64,000 nt of DNA from Acanthochlamys bracteata (Eukaryota; Streptophyta; Magnoliopsida; Pandanales; Velloziaceae), in contig CM034141.1 in NCBI GenBank assembly GCA_019914995.1, positions 6,736,001 to 6,800,000 on the forward strand. The letters run 5' to 3'. A program made the translations under genes and the position numbers. The notes below the pieces were generated by a model. It was not told the DNA's origin, did no database searches, and saw nothing but the letters and a program-made list of their open reading frames with translations. Positions 48,336 through 61,765 of this stretch are shown here, one piece after another. Positions within the stretch are counted from its first letter, which is position 1. Each line of letters opens with the position of its first letter.

Positions 48336-48957
48336 GCAAATTACAGTATATGCAGAGCTAGTGGGGAAAGGACTTTGTTTGGAAGAACTCCGGGTGCTTG
48401 AGTATGGTTAAAAAACATGGTTGAATCTCATGCACTTTGTACTTATAACATTCTATGTTCCCCATGAAATGTATAACAGTGTAAATTAAGAAAATTTTAT
48501 TCCACAAGAGACTAGAGCAACTTTTTTATCTTCAGCAAAATTAGTTTTTTGTTGCTAGGTGCTTATTGATTCTACCACGAATAATTGTGCATGTTTCTAC
48601 ACAAAACAAGTGGTTTTCACATTAGAAAGGCATAGGCTCAGACGAAACCATCCCAAATCATAAAATATACATGCTGACATTACATAACCAAACTGGGAAT
48701 TACAGCTAAATGAATGTTTATAACATAAGTAGAAGGGGTGACTATGCAGACATAAGATAGGCAGAAACCACCTCTTTCAGAAGAAGACAAAGAAAAGACC
48801 CTTAGAACCTAACTTCAATTTTTAGTTCTAAAGTTCAATGAAATAGAAGCTTTATTAGCTCCATTCCTGAGCATGTCGAATGCCTTTTGAGAGACACCAA
48901 GAAACAATTAACCATACTTCACAGATTGGAAATATTACTCTAGGATCAAGGAAACTT
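48336..48957. other. Convergent 3' flanks of LHCA2 and dCMP deaminase
   Basis: No gene or repeat seen. Confidence 0.6.
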
Positions 48958-51596
48958 TCAAGGCTCCTGAAAGTCAATAGTTATACGCCTCATCTGTGGT
49001 TGGTGCCTTCTTACCTGCAGTTTCATGAAGACAGAAGCATTACAATGAGTGAAGGAAGGAATTCATGGTCCCAAGTAAAAGTCTTGCTGAAATGATACCT
49101 TGACTCCAGCCAACAACAACAATTTGTGAGATGCAACATATGCAGAATCTGACTTGGTTAACCTCTTCTCAATGAAGTAAATGACTTCTGAGACACCTGA
49201 CTGCACAAACCACAGCCAATTTAATTTTTCAATGGGAACTTACTCTGATAAGATTAGATGCACAAAAGTTGGTTAATGTCTCAAACGCTAATTGAAACAG
49301 AAAATGAATTCCACAAATGAAGTTAATATGAGGTACCATTAATAAGGATGCAGCAACTCATCTGCACATGACAAGCTCTAGCTAAGCAAAATATTACAAA
49401 TTAGATAGAGAGTAAAAATAGTTTAGGTTCGTATCATAGCTATTCCTTTTGTAGTGATGCTATTGTTACTGCATGATCGAACTCTATGTTATTACAAGGA
49501 AGTGATGCACAGCACCAAACCTGGATAATTATTTTTGCACATTCATTGCAAGGGAACATCGTCACATATAGTCTCTGCAGAATGTGGAAACAAAATCCCT
49601 TTAGAATCACTTTGTCTCAACGAGTTTATTATGACAACAGCAATCAGTAATATAATACAGAACAAAATCCAAAACTAAGGTACAGCTAATCCTTCTCACT
49701 AGTCTTTATAATTCACATGTTTCCACAATTGATTGTTCTCACTTGAGCTGTGAGAAAATCACGTGCTTTATTTTCTTAGATCTTGTGTAACATAATGAAG
49801 CAGAAACATAGCAAATCAAAAGAAAGATCAAAATTTAAAGTTTATCAGATTACTGCTTCCATTTTCCATACAGAAGGAGAACCATTTAGATACACAGAAG
49901 AAACCTGACACAACTGTATAGACTAGAAACAAGCAAAGATAAGAATAACCTGCCCAGCTGCAGATGCATGGTTTGTGTTGAGGATAGCATTTACTTCAGC
50001 ATGACAGACATAGCTGCATTAAAGAAGAAGTAATTGGCACTGGTTGCACTAGATAAAGGAATAACTTTCAGCCTACCTGCTAGTAAACTGAGGAAGAATT
50101 AAAACTAGAAAGGGCAATATAAAAATTGGTTATAAAGCTGAAAAATGATGTTCGAAGCACATTTGCTCCATTACATCAAATACGTGCAGAAAGAAACATT
50201 TCATTAGAGACACCCTATAACCAAACATCCCAACCCAAAAAGTAATAGGCCATCGTATCTCTTATACCTTAAAACTACAAGTCTAGCCGAACTCTTAATA
50301 AGAAATTGAGGTTGGAAAAATAAAAGACAAGTATTAAAAAAGAAAAGGAGACTGAACCTGAGAATCTGATGAATTATGCAGCACCAAAAAGCAAAAAGTG
50401 GGTATATATTGACTAAAAACTTACGGGTATTTGGTCTCTAATGGATCTCCATTCAAGGATTTCTGTCACAATACAAAGAATATGTAAGAAGAAAAATGTT
50501 ACTTATTTGAAGATCAAACATGAAGGTCTGATAAGTAATCTAATGGTGCCTAGCAAGATAGGCTTTCTTCAATCTAGTTAAAAATTGCAAAGAAAATCAA
50601 AGGATGATAAAATGCTATCTTAATGAGAATTACAGAGCTATGTTTAACTAACCTTAGCCCATGGAAGTTTGTCATCAGAACAGCCTCTAGGAAATCCATT
50701 ATAGCCAATCCCTGAAGCGACAGAGGAATACAGAATATAGAAATTCAATAATATAGTAAATTTGTTTAAGGAAAACATACTATATAAAAAGCAACAACAG
50801 ATGACGATGTTGGTCTCACCTAGAATTACTCCATTTCGACTGACCAAGCATGCACCAACCTACACCAGATTAAAAAAAAACAGACAAAAATTCAACCAAC
50901 AAGGAGACACTTGAGGCTGATGCACCCAAATGGCTTAACGGTAAAGACCCCACTCCCTACGGCTATCGAGTTTATTTACAAGGAGTTAGTAAAACCTTAC
51001 AGTTGCAAAATTCTTAACATCTATGTTCATATGATAGATGTAGTAACTTAAGCATAATATTCAGAAAAGTTGACTAACTACTCTACCACCATATGCTTCG
51101 ATAAGATATTCTACCCAATCCTATCAACACAAGTTCAAGCAACTTAACAAAACTCTATCAAATTATAAAATTATCAGAATAAATATACCAAATTAAAAAA
51201 AATGTACTGCATTAACCAATTGACATAAGAAACCACATCCTAACAGTATCGTAACAAATCAGACCTGGCGATTGGGATCTTTGGAGCGCTTGGCCGACAA
51301 AAATGCTATTGCCATAAAGTAATCATCCCATGATATAAACCTATCAAACAATACAACAACACAAATCAACAAAATACTCGAAAACAAAACAACACTAAAT
51401 TCTTGATTGAGGTTTTAAACCCTTTGCGCTTGGATGGATCATAGGGATCAGGAACTGGAGATTCATCGGCAGTAATGGAGCCATTAAGTGAGGCTAGAGA
51501 AGAGCTACGACGGCGAAATGTGAGAACGGCGGCGGCAACGCCAGCGCCGCCGAGGGCGGCGAAGATAGAGAGGATGGCGAAATCTTTGGGGCCCAT
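48958..51596 (-). CDS. Deoxycytidylate (dCMP) deaminase
   Basis: Converts dCMP to dUMP for thymidylate synthesis. Nine exons: 51596-51421, 51340-51265, 50859-50820, 50711-50653, 50462-50425, 50013-49950, 49574-49521, 49200-49099, 49014-48958; 221 residues, in frame. A hydrophobic N-terminal segment ([20 protein letters not shown]) could be a membrane anchor or targeting signal. The catalytic zinc site is complete: CHAEVNAI (His134, Glu136) and PCNEC (Cys160, Cys163). [20 protein letters not shown] and [20 protein letters not shown] are typical of the family. It shares a 367-base interval with the divergent TITAN-LIKE gene. Confidence 0.95.
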
Positions 51597-51963
51597 GGCG
51601 GTAACTGAAAGTGGCGGGAGAGAATTTTGGAAAATTTAGGAGGATTTTGTATTTTTCTTTCTTTTCTATAAATTGATATTTAGCGCCGTGTATATTTTTA
51701 CCGTTGCTTTTGAGTATAGTGACAATCCCTTTCTGTATTTTGCATTATGGGACACATAATAATGGTTATAGCATATAGAAAACTATGTTGGTCCTGTTGG
51801 ATACAAGGAAGTGTATACTGTTTAGAAACTAGCTTTATGTGGTCCACAATTGAAAAAACAAAGTTTTGTAATTAGTACAAATTTCGGGGTTCTACTCTTA
51901 AAACTTGCTCGGAATATCTTGATTACCACCCTCTATTTCTCTAAATTGTTTCCCCAAATTCTA
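51597..51963. promoter_or_regulatory. Bidirectional promoter interval
   Basis: The 367 bases separate the start codons of the divergent dCMP deaminase and TITAN-LIKE genes, so both promoters must lie here or overlap transcripts. No clear TATA box was identified on either strand. Confidence 0.5.
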
Positions 51964-54453
51964 ATGGCGGAGCAGCAACGGGGACAGCTACCAGAGAAGA
52001 AGAAGAAGATTCCGGCGAAATCTTCATTCGAATTCTGTGAAGTTTGCCGATTGAATCACGATCAAGGGCGGCGCCACCGTTACTTTCCTTCTCATGTTCG
52101 TTCTCTTACGGCGTTGCTTTCTCGATTCCAGTCTCGCATGGCAGACCTTCGATTCTTTGTTCGGAATCCGGCGACTCTAGCGACTGATTATAAGAAGGAT
52201 AACCGTCTCTGGTGCCCTTTCTGCTCGCTAGATCTCACTGAGATCAACTCCACCTTCGCATGGTTAGTCACTCGATTTATTTGTTTGGAATCAGTTCTTC
52301 GTTTCGATTTGTTCGATTTATTAGAGTTCAACTATTTGTTTCAATTAACTTTTGGTTCTCTGACTTCATTAGATTTTAAATTTCTATGTGGCTTTGATCG
52401 ACGTCGAGATCAAGTACAGCTTCACTTGGTTAGAGAGTTGCTAGAAATGTGTTGATTCTGCGATTCTGAATGTTTTCTCATAACTGTATTGATTGTGAGT
52501 AGTATGTTCTGTATTTCATTATGTAGCTTGACTTCATCTTGGCGTTGTCAGGTACTAATTTTTGTTAATGTTGTATGCGGTTTTGGGTACCGTTGATAGT
52601 TAAAATTTTCATTCTATGACCAGTACTTTTGGAGCTTCACTCCACACAGGCCTAGTCAACACCGATTAAGGAGTATCAGTTTTCTGCTATATAACTTGGC
52701 GTGTGTGTCATTAGAGTTTTGCTGTAATGATTTTGTGATCGTTAGTCTTTCTGTGGTGCTTTGCCATTATATTCGTTAGTTCTGTTTTCAGATTTACTGC
52801 TTTTTTAAGGTCTCTGATTCCGTTGGATCTCTGGATTTTGCAGCGAGAACAGTATACAACACATGGCCAGTGAGGAGCACCTGTGCAATCTCAAGTATTA
52901 TTTACTGAAGCATGGAGGCAGCATGGATAAGGTTGAGTCTTTTAGGGTCTCTGATGTGGATCTCATGAAGGTGAAGTTCTAATATGATGCTTTCTGATAT
53001 ATATACAGTATGAGAATTTTGAATTTCTAATACAGTGGTTTGGAACTAACAAGAAAATTTGATGATTTAATATGTCCAGTGGAAGAAGAGCTGCAGATAT
53101 TTGCAGAATGGCGCTGTGACATCAAAAGGACCTATTAGACCTCATCATAGGCCACTAAAAGATATCCAACTTGAACATGCCAATAACAATGCGGATAATT
53201 TTGATACTAATTCATTGAACTCATTTACTAGTGTTTCTGTTGCTGTTATGCCTTTACAAAATTTTACCTATGAGAGGCATTTGGAATGCCTTCCAGATAG
53301 TGGAACAGCTGCTTGGAGCTCTACCTCTACTTCCGTGCCGGTCCAGCAAAACTCCAATTGGCAGCAGAGTGGTGCCAGCTTTTCGAGAGGTATGAAGCCA
53401 TTGTTTGTGATACAAGTTTGGATTTTATGTACTCAATTTTGTCATAATGACCCATCTGGTATGTGTTTAATTATTATTTTAAAACTGCAGTAAGGTCAGT
53501 TTCTGAGTCTGCGGCTCTTTCCAATGATGAGAAAGGACGAGTGAGCTGGTCATTAACTAATGCGATTAAAATTTCTGTAAGTTTGCATACTGTTATTCTT
53601 GGTATACTCTTATCATTGTGGAAAAAGCACATATGTAGTATTGTAAAAGTAGAATATTGCTTGGCATTGAAGGTTCCCTATTTATTTTTAGCTGGTTGTA
53701 TCTTAACAATTCCCAATGAAGTCATTGATATCTAAAATCAGGATGAAGGAGCCAATCTTCAAGTGAACAGGATTCAATTTCAGGGTATTCTAATTATTCA
53801 GCATCTTTCTTTCCTCATAGTGTATCACTTTCAGCTTATTTATAGTCTTCTCAGCCAGTTGTAACTGATTTGCTTCTTCTTCTAACAAAAAGACTTGCAG
53901 GTTTTAACTCAAATATCATCTGTTCTTGAAAAATCTCAAGAAAATCTGCGTTCTGGTGCTATTCCGCCATGGTTAGAAACAGGTGGGGACAATGAGAGAA
54001 ATGCAGTATACAGTCAAAAGGATGCATTTTGGCGCTGCTCCAGCATCTCCTCATCTAAGGAAGGGAGCAGTAAATCTAGGAAGTTAAACCCCAACAGAGT
54101 TGGAGCAGCATGGGCAGACAGGAGAAGATTGGAGCTGGAGATGGAGAAGAGAGGTGAAAAAGCTCCCACTAGTTTTGATCCTAACTGGCTTCCTAATTTT
54201 GGGCGAGTCTGGCAAGCAGGAACCAGAAAAGAATCAAGGAAACAGTTTGAGAAGGAAAAGCAGATTGTTCCCAAAGGAGATGATCAGTCTGATGTATTAA
54301 CAAACATCCATCCTTACATAAGCAAACGCATGGTAAATACTATCCAGTTGGAATTTATGCTATTTACTGTGCAATGTCTTTTGTCCGACTTCTGAGAATA
54401 TATCTGCTTCTAAATGTTTTTCTCTTTTTTTGCAGCGAGCAACTTCCTCTTGA
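51964..54453 (+). CDS. TTL: TITAN-LIKE zinc-finger protein
   Basis: TITAN-LIKE is needed for endosperm and early embryo nuclear divisions in Arabidopsis (established for the family; role here inferred). Exons 51964-52262, 52844-52970, 53080-53389, 53491-53576, 53742-53784, 53893-54332, 54436-54453; 440 residues, in frame. The first Cys/His site is C25-x2-C28...H38-x5-H44 in FCEVCRLNHDQGRRHRYFPS; the second begins LWCPFC (84, 87) and ends QHMASEEH. The middle is Ser/Asn-rich. The C-terminal half is basic with PNRVGAAWADRRRLELEMEK and FDPNWLPNFGRVWQ, the family's most conserved block. Exon 6 uses the acceptor AAAAAG at 53892, not the nearby TTGCAG, to keep frame. Confidence 0.93.
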
Positions 54454-55840
54454 AATAATGTTATAGCTGCTTTCATAGAGAATTGATGAAACTCTTCATT
54501 CTGTAATGCTTCTGCATAGGTAAATCTTCATATAAAAGTCTTCGTTTTAGTAGTTTCTGTTCTTTTATTTATATGTTAGATATTTTAATTAAAAATGTTT
54601 TATAGTTGAGTGGGTTATGAATAAGGTGTAATTCCTACTGATCTGACTTAAAGAGTGCTTTGGTTATGAATACTTTGCAAAGATGTATGGTTTCCAGAAT
54701 AGAAATCTGATTATTGGTAAATCTCTAGCACTAATAGTTACTAATTCATACACCGCAAGGTCCACAACCATATGCTTTGATGGTAAACCTACTGTGGCTC
54801 TTCAATGATGTTTTCTTGACATTAGGTTTTGATGTAGATAGGATAGAGTTGTGTCCTTCATGCCTTTTATTAGTGGAAATTTTAACTACCGGTTTGATGT
54901 GTTGACAAATTTGTTTGCTATCCCATTTCTGTGATAAATGTTTCCTTTTCCATCAATATGCTAATTTAATGTCTCCATCATCACGTTTGTCATGAAGGCT
55001 TTGTGGTCATTATCTACTTTCAAGCTTTCACCAAACTTCCATTCTTGTTTATGGTTTGGTATATACAACGGTCTGACATTCTTATCAAAATTTGTTTTGG
55101 TACTTATGATTGTATGTCCGAGAATGAACTAATATTGGTTATTAAACAGCTTTTGATGCTTTTAAGTCTTTGCATCTAATGCAGGTTAGAAAAAGGCACA
55201 TATTATAAAGTGCAGTAGGGAAGTAATGATCAACAGAAACCAAGGGCAGTTTGACGGATGGATGCTTATGTACATTACAAGACCAAGAAAGCAAGACAAA
55301 ATTGTTCAAAACATTTAAAGTCATCCGAATCTTATGTTAAAACTTGGAATATGTACATTCGCTCTTTCGGTGTTACAACTGTTTCGCGTACTACTATAAA
55401 AACCAAACCGAGTTGCCGTTGGACCTAAAAGTTGGTAGTTTTCTTTTCTTTTGCCCAAGATCTGATCCTTGTATTATTAAAGCCAGAGTGCTATATCATC
55501 TAAGGATATCTATTAACATGTGCGCATTATGTTGTGTTTGGCAAAATAAATATGGGGGTTTGGTAACGGCTCTTCATCTCAGAAGACGAATGTATAATGT
55601 GGATTCAGGTTTTAACATGTAAACAATATGCCAGTAGTTGGCCGATTTAGTTAGTTTAATATATTCGTGGATTAGTGACTCAAACAAAATCCACGAGGGC
55701 AAACTCCAGCACAAAAGACCAATTAAAAGTTTTTCTTCTCGCGAAAAAGTCCAAAAGAGAATGAACTGAAAATCTTAAGGGTAATATAATACATTACATT
55801 GGATCTGCTTCCTACTTCTATGATAAACAGAAAGTGCCGC

Positions 55841-55848
55841 TGACGTCA
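55841..55848. promoter_or_regulatory. TGACGTCA palindrome (bZIP/TGA-type site)
   Basis: Perfect TGACGTCA about 85 bases before the TATA box of the SDR-like gene, followed by GGCGTCAC nearby. Such sites bind plant bZIP factors of the TGA class; function here is inferred. Confidence 0.55.
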
Positions 55849-55931
55849 GCCGTTAGGCGTCACGGCCGACGCCTGCCTCTGGTTGATCTCTATCTATCTG
55901 TTCAACTATTACACCCTCGCTCAATTCACTA

Positions 55932-55940
55932 CTATAAAAC
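55932..55940 (+). promoter_or_regulatory. TATA box of the SDR-like gene
   Basis: CTATAAAAC about 220 bases before the start codon, followed by a leader rich in AAAGC and GAGA words. Confidence 0.6.
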
Positions 55941-56153
55941 AAGAGACGAAGACTATAAAGGAAAGCAAAGCAAAGCAAAGAACAACACCACAGACAGAGA
56001 GAGATAGAGGTCTAGTTCTCTGCTTAATTTTTCTCTCCTTCTTTTTTTGGGTTCTTATTCGGGAACTAACAGTGCTTGTATTTTGATTTGTTTTTTATTT
56101 TGGTTGTTGTTGTTGTTGTGGTGATTAGATCTTTGAGCTTGAAACCTTTATTG

Positions 56154-58398
56154 ATGGAGAATGATGGTGGGAAGAGGGTGCTGGTGACATCTAATGGAGA
56201 TGATGATATCTCCAAATACATTGTTTATCAGTTGGCTAACTCTGGTTGCAGGTGATCATCTCATTGGAACATTTTCATGTTTCTTTTTTGCTGTTGTTGT
56301 TGAATTTTTACATCAAAGATATGTTTTTATTGTATGGGTATTGATTGTTGTGTATGTTTCTGGTAGTTTTTTTTTTTTTTTGGGTTTGCGTATTGTCAAT
56401 GTTTATTTTATTGGGATTAACATTTTCACATAGAATTGTCTGAAGAGGTTAACATTTCATAACGTAGAATTTATTGGGATATTATCTTTACTTAGAATTT
56501 AACTGTTCCTATGTAGAAATTCTGTAGCCGTTGATGCTTATGGCTTTCGTCTTAGTGAAATTATACTTCATTAGGGGGTTTGTATGTGGAAGAAGTTCTC
56601 TCTTGTATTTGATATGAAATCCCTTGATTGGTTGGATATTGTATTTCTCCTGTTTATTGATATGGATGAGCTAATAATACGTATGCTCAGTGTTCTTGTT
56701 TGGGACATGGATGAATTCGTAGATTATAATCTGATTTTCAGGCTAGTTTTAATGGGTGATGGGGACTCCCTTAAAAGAATGGCAGAAGAGATTAGAAACT
56801 TTTCTGAGGGAAGAAAATTTTTGGAAGTAGTCAAATTGGATTTTGAATCAGAAAAAGAAGCTACCTTTGATGAGGCCGTTGATAAAGCATGGAACCTTAT
56901 CGGGTCGTTAGATGCCTTTGTAAACTGTTATGCATATGAAGGTATGATAAGCACTAAATTCTGTTTTCTGTCAAAAATTTATTTCATGTTCATTTTAATA
57001 CTGTGATGAGTTTGGAATTCCTTTTGGAACTTCTGTTTCTATTCATCTGTAGTTCATTTAGTTCTTTCAACTGAACTTGTTAGATACAATTTATCTACAT
57101 TAAGAGCTGGAAAGTGATGTATTAATGATTAGTGACTCTATGTTAGACCGCATAAAGCAAAGATTATGACTATAACGTTCTGATGTCCCTTTTGATGAGA
57201 TAAAGTTTCTGAAATGTGATAAAGATCATGACTGCTGAATTTTTGAGCAGGAAAGATGCAAAATCCTCTCAGTGTGACTGAAGAAGAGTACAAAAAGATA
57301 GTCAGAATTAATTTCATGGCACCATGGTTTTTGATGAATTCCGTAGCCAAAAGAATGCGTGATTCACAATCAGGGGGCTCTATCATCTTCTTGAACACAA
57401 TTGCAGGTTCTGAACGAGGATTATATCCTGGAGCTGCCGTTTATGGTTCTTGTTCAGCTGGCATAAAGCAGTTAGTTCGAGTAAGTTTGATATCTTAAAG
57501 TGCTTATTGCTATTAAATATAGAAGAGAACTAGCCATCTAGACAAAAAGTACTCATGAGTTTGACATAGGTAAATCAAAGTGGAGCCCCTCTATTCTTTA
57601 TGTTCACCCTTCAGACGTTGTTGCTCCATAAGGCCACACTATATGAAACATTCTTGCCTGCCAAACAGTCATCTTTGAGAATCTGCTTGAACATTTCTTT
57701 CCCAACAATACAAAGCAATGGCACCCTAACCTTTTTACTTCTAGTATTTTACTTAACAATTAGAAGTGCCTTTTAATTTAACCTTTTTCCCTTTAATTGT
57801 TTCTAAAGAGATTATAACTGTTTTACACATTATGATCACTAGATATCTGAATGACATCAGCTGCTGGTGATGTACATTCAATATCCTTCAGGACCTGACT
57901 GCTTCTGGGCATATAGATTGATCAACTTTGGCCTACATTGTCAAAATACAGGAACTGTCTCTCCTGGATTAAGCTAAATTTCGGTCCCCCTAAATACTAG
58001 CATAAAAGTTTATATTACCTAGAAACAGCTTTATTTTAATTCATATGCAAGTTACATCTTCATGCTTGCAATGCAATTCATACTGTGCTCTTAGTCAAAC
58101 AACTCTTGTGATATTGAAGTTTTCGGCGATGGAGCTTGGGAAGCACAAGATAAGGGTGAACTCAATATCCCGAGGACTGCACTTGGATGATGAATACCCT
58201 CAAACAGTCGGGAAGGCAATAGCAGAGAAATCCACGAAAGAGTTGATGCCCTTATTCAGGTGGCTTGATCCGAAGAATGATTTGGTCTCAACTGTGATTT
58301 ACCTAATAAGCAATGATTCTGCCTTCATGACGGGCACATCCATCTTTGTAGATGGTGCACAATCAATTGTCAGGCCTCGAATGCGATCCTTTATGTGA
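56154..58398 (+). CDS. Short-chain dehydrogenase-like protein lacking catalytic motifs
   Basis: Rossmann-fold SDR family. Exons 56154-56251, 56742-56941, 57251-57480, 58120-58398; 268 residues, in frame. The usual TGxxxGxG cofactor loop reads [16 protein letters not shown] reads NCYAYEG; the catalytic Ser of the ISSIAG motif reads LNTIAG; the YxxxK pair reads YGSCSAGIK, with no Lys at Tyr+4. The rest of the fold is conserved: [34 protein letters not shown] and the C-terminal [18 protein letters not shown]. It is therefore likely an enzymatically inactive or rewired SDR, not a decayed gene: the frame, splice sites and length are intact. Confidence 0.88.
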
Positions 58399-59054
58399 TC
58401 TCATTCATCTTTTTTACTTTGATTTTCTTCTTTGAAAGAAGAGTGTTACATGTATGTACTCTGTAGTCCATTGAAATTGAAAACTTATCGTGTTATTTCT
58501 ATCTGCTCAAAATCTGAAATAAATGTGAAATGTTAGCCTGCTAGCTGTTGATACGTCTTCATTATTGTAATCTTTTTTTTGGTTTTTTCGTTTCCAAGGA
58601 TATGCCGTAGTTTTAACTCTTGTTAAGTTTAGCTAGCCACGGGAGCAACTTCGAGCGAAGTATAAACGGACGGTTGATATGTTCTCCGTTCGTTCTTTCG
58701 GCTTACATCAGCTGACCTGGGCATATTAATGGCCCATTAAACAGCCCAACAGAATGTTCATTACGTTTTAAGCAAATTTGAGCCATGAAAATATCGTATT
58801 TACAGAATCGGTCTCTTAAATTTTAAATAACAGATAGAAGGCGACCTGTACTTCAAAAACGGGAACTATTCGATTTTCCCAAGTAGAACGCGGCCTCTCT
58901 ATCTATCACTCTCTCACATTGAACTCTCTCTTTCTCTCTCTCTCTCTCTGCTCGATTTTGTCTCGCGAATATCTATCAACCGAATCGAAATTGATCGGCG
59001 TGGAATGTTTTCGCCTTAGATTCCCTGAGATTGGTTCGAAATTGAACGAAGGCA
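58399..59054. other. Intergenic, DUF1664 promoter and leader
   Basis: No gene seen. A (CT)n run at about 58922-58949 lies in the leader of the next gene. Confidence 0.6.
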
Positions 59055-61727
59055 ATGACTCTCGGCAAGCTCGCCGCCGTCATCGGAGCCGGTAGTGTTT
59101 TATACTAGGGTTCGGTTTCAGTTCTGCTAATATTCTTATTGTTGTTGTTGTCGAATCTTAGTTAGAAGATCAATAATGATCGAACTATTGGGAATTTGTT
59201 TTTTCTAGGAATGAGTTTGGTTACAGAGTTGGTTTTGTGGCAGCTAAGACAATTAGGATTAATTTTGTTGGATCAGTGAAATCATAGAAGTGCATGCAGC
59301 TTAGACAGTGTGTTGTTTATTTGATTGTTAATTTAATTGGGAAAGGAGTCTGGTTTCGCATAGGTTTACACAATTTAGGAACGTTTTTGTTGTGTCAATG
59401 AAGTCATAGAAGTATGAATAGCTGGAGAGCGATTTTGGATGTTAAATTAAAGTGGAAACGAACAAAATTTACATCTCTTATGAAAAGCAATATCTTTTTG
59501 GCAGTGTAGCTGTTAAAACTATTTTAAGATTATTACCAAATTGCTGATGGTGCCTTGGTGGTGTTGCTGTAGGATAGTTGCTTTTTGGAGTTGTTTCTTT
59601 ATTATGTTTGACAATTTAGAAGTGATTTTATTCAAAATTTAGCTGCTTAATTCTATGAGCAATTGTCTACAGGATTGGTTGCTTCTGTTCTCCCGAAGGA
59701 AGGGAACTTGTCAACTTTTATGGATTTCGTTTCTGGCACTTTCAAGGTAATTTAGCCAGTGCAGAACCTGTATTTTGGGAATCTGACAATTAGGAAATAA
59801 GCTAATTGGATTAAGCAATTAAGTTAGATGATTATTCTTGCAGATTGTCACAAAGCACCTTCAACAAGATACAGATGGCCCTAGGTCAACAGGGAAACCA
59901 AAAACTGATGCTCTTTTGGCTCAAGTATGTCAAGTTGCCATTCCAATTTTCTTACAATCAGCATTAACAAGCTGTTTCTTTCTACAAGTGTTCATGAGTT
60001 AGCTTCTGCAATACCGCTTATTTGCATCTTACCGAGTACTAGAGATGCTTCTAAGTTTTTGCTCTGTGATTATTGTTAATAGAGAAAACTAATTTACTGT
60101 TTATCATACTTTAACTGCTTTGTAGTATGAGTAGGTCTTAAAGTTATGTTTCATAAAAATATCTCGAATATACATGAGTTCTCATGAAAATATATGAAAG
60201 ATGGCTCTTTAGTTATGCTGAGTGTGTAAATAGAACTTTTCTTTTTAATTTTTGAACTATTTTAGATGCTGTTGATTAAATACGCAAGCGTGAAGGCTGA
60301 AAGAATTTCTTTCCAGAATATGAAATCAATAGATAAAGAATATGCTATGCTATTAGCCTCATAGCTGTAGTAGTACTTTAGGATTTCCTATAAACTCTTT
60401 TTTCTTTTTAATCCTTGAGAATATGATTGATACTTTCCAGGGTTCTCCTATCATTTTACTGAAGCAGTTGGCAATCGAATTCCTAGGGCCATCCTGTTGT
60501 TTTACTGAAGCAGTGTCAATTGAATTAGAATTTGGATCAAATCATCATGCAAACTTCTTTTTTTACTGATTATATTGCCTGTATATTGAACATGCAGAAT
60601 GTAATGGCTGAAAATTTTCTGACAGCTTTCACAATTCTATAGGTTAATCATCTAAGACAAGAACTACAATATTTGGCATCCTCAAGATCAGTTACAATTG
60701 TAACTGGGAGTACATCGGGTTAGCCCTTGTCTCTGATCTTGTTTTCACTCTCGTCTTATATAGACATGCAGCACATATAATCTTTCTGGTTTTAATGTAC
60801 TGGTTAAAAATGATGTTTTGGTGAATTGTGCTGTTATGCTTTATGGTGATATTGTTGGTTACCTATCACTTTTCATTAAATTAGCTTTATGATAATGTAG
60901 GTTCTGGCACTTACCAGCTTACTGTTGTTGTTGTTGCTGTTGGTGTAGTAGGATATGGATACATATGGTGGAAGGTGTGTATTTTCTCTATTTATTGTTC
61001 TTATGTTGGTTATATGTTAGTTATATGAAATTGAAATACTGTGAATAGCCAATTCGTTAGAGATGCATTCTAGTGCCCCATGAGAGACAAAAAATCTTGT
61101 TGCATCAGTTCATCTTGTAGACTAATTAAATAAGATTGATATCTGAATATGACGCATTGAGTTTGTTGGATTATAAAAAAAAAAAAAGCTAACAAAGAGC
61201 TAAATTGTTGTTTGGCTGGGAAGCCTGTAAGTAGAATCCTATAGAAACTTCATTAAGAATAACACAAAAGCCAATAATCTATAGTGAAATCGTAGTAGGG
61301 GATTCTTAGGTGAATTTGATAGTTTGACTTTGGCAAAAGTTTCTATTTTGTGATGAAAACCCACACTGTGCTTACCAACTGTCCGTTTGATTCACAGAAG
61401 AAACATAACATGTTATCCAATTTCAATAGGCTGATCGTCAAGTTTTAGTTTGTTATTTTGGTCAATCATAAGAATGGGATAAAAGCCCTATAGTTACGTC
61501 ATAGTAGTGGATACTTAGGCGAGTTTGATAGTTTGACTTTGGAAAAAATTTAAATTTGCAATGATAACCTGCCCCATGTTTACCAACTGCTAGAAGAAAT
61601 CAAAGAGGAAGGTGGGAGATATTGGGTATTGTCATAAGAACTTTGCAGGACAGCCATCTTGCGGAAGGTGCAAATATTGCAAATTCAGTTCTGGATATAA
61701 GGAGGAAGGAGCATGCCTTCTTCTTCT

Positions 61728-61765
<38 letters not shown>

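Larger units (their letters stand above)
54454..56153. other. Intergenic and 5' leader of the SDR-like gene
   Basis: No gene seen. The right end holds the SDR-like promoter elements listed next. Confidence 0.6.

Noticed and set aside
50917..50975. A-box-like TGGCTTAACGG suggesting a tRNA or SINE
   Set aside because: No box B and no cloverleaf pairing follow.
51850..51963. Upstream extension of the TITAN-LIKE frame to 51850
   Set aside because: MAEQQ at 51964 fits the family start; the upstream codons lie in the short shared promoter and look non-coding.
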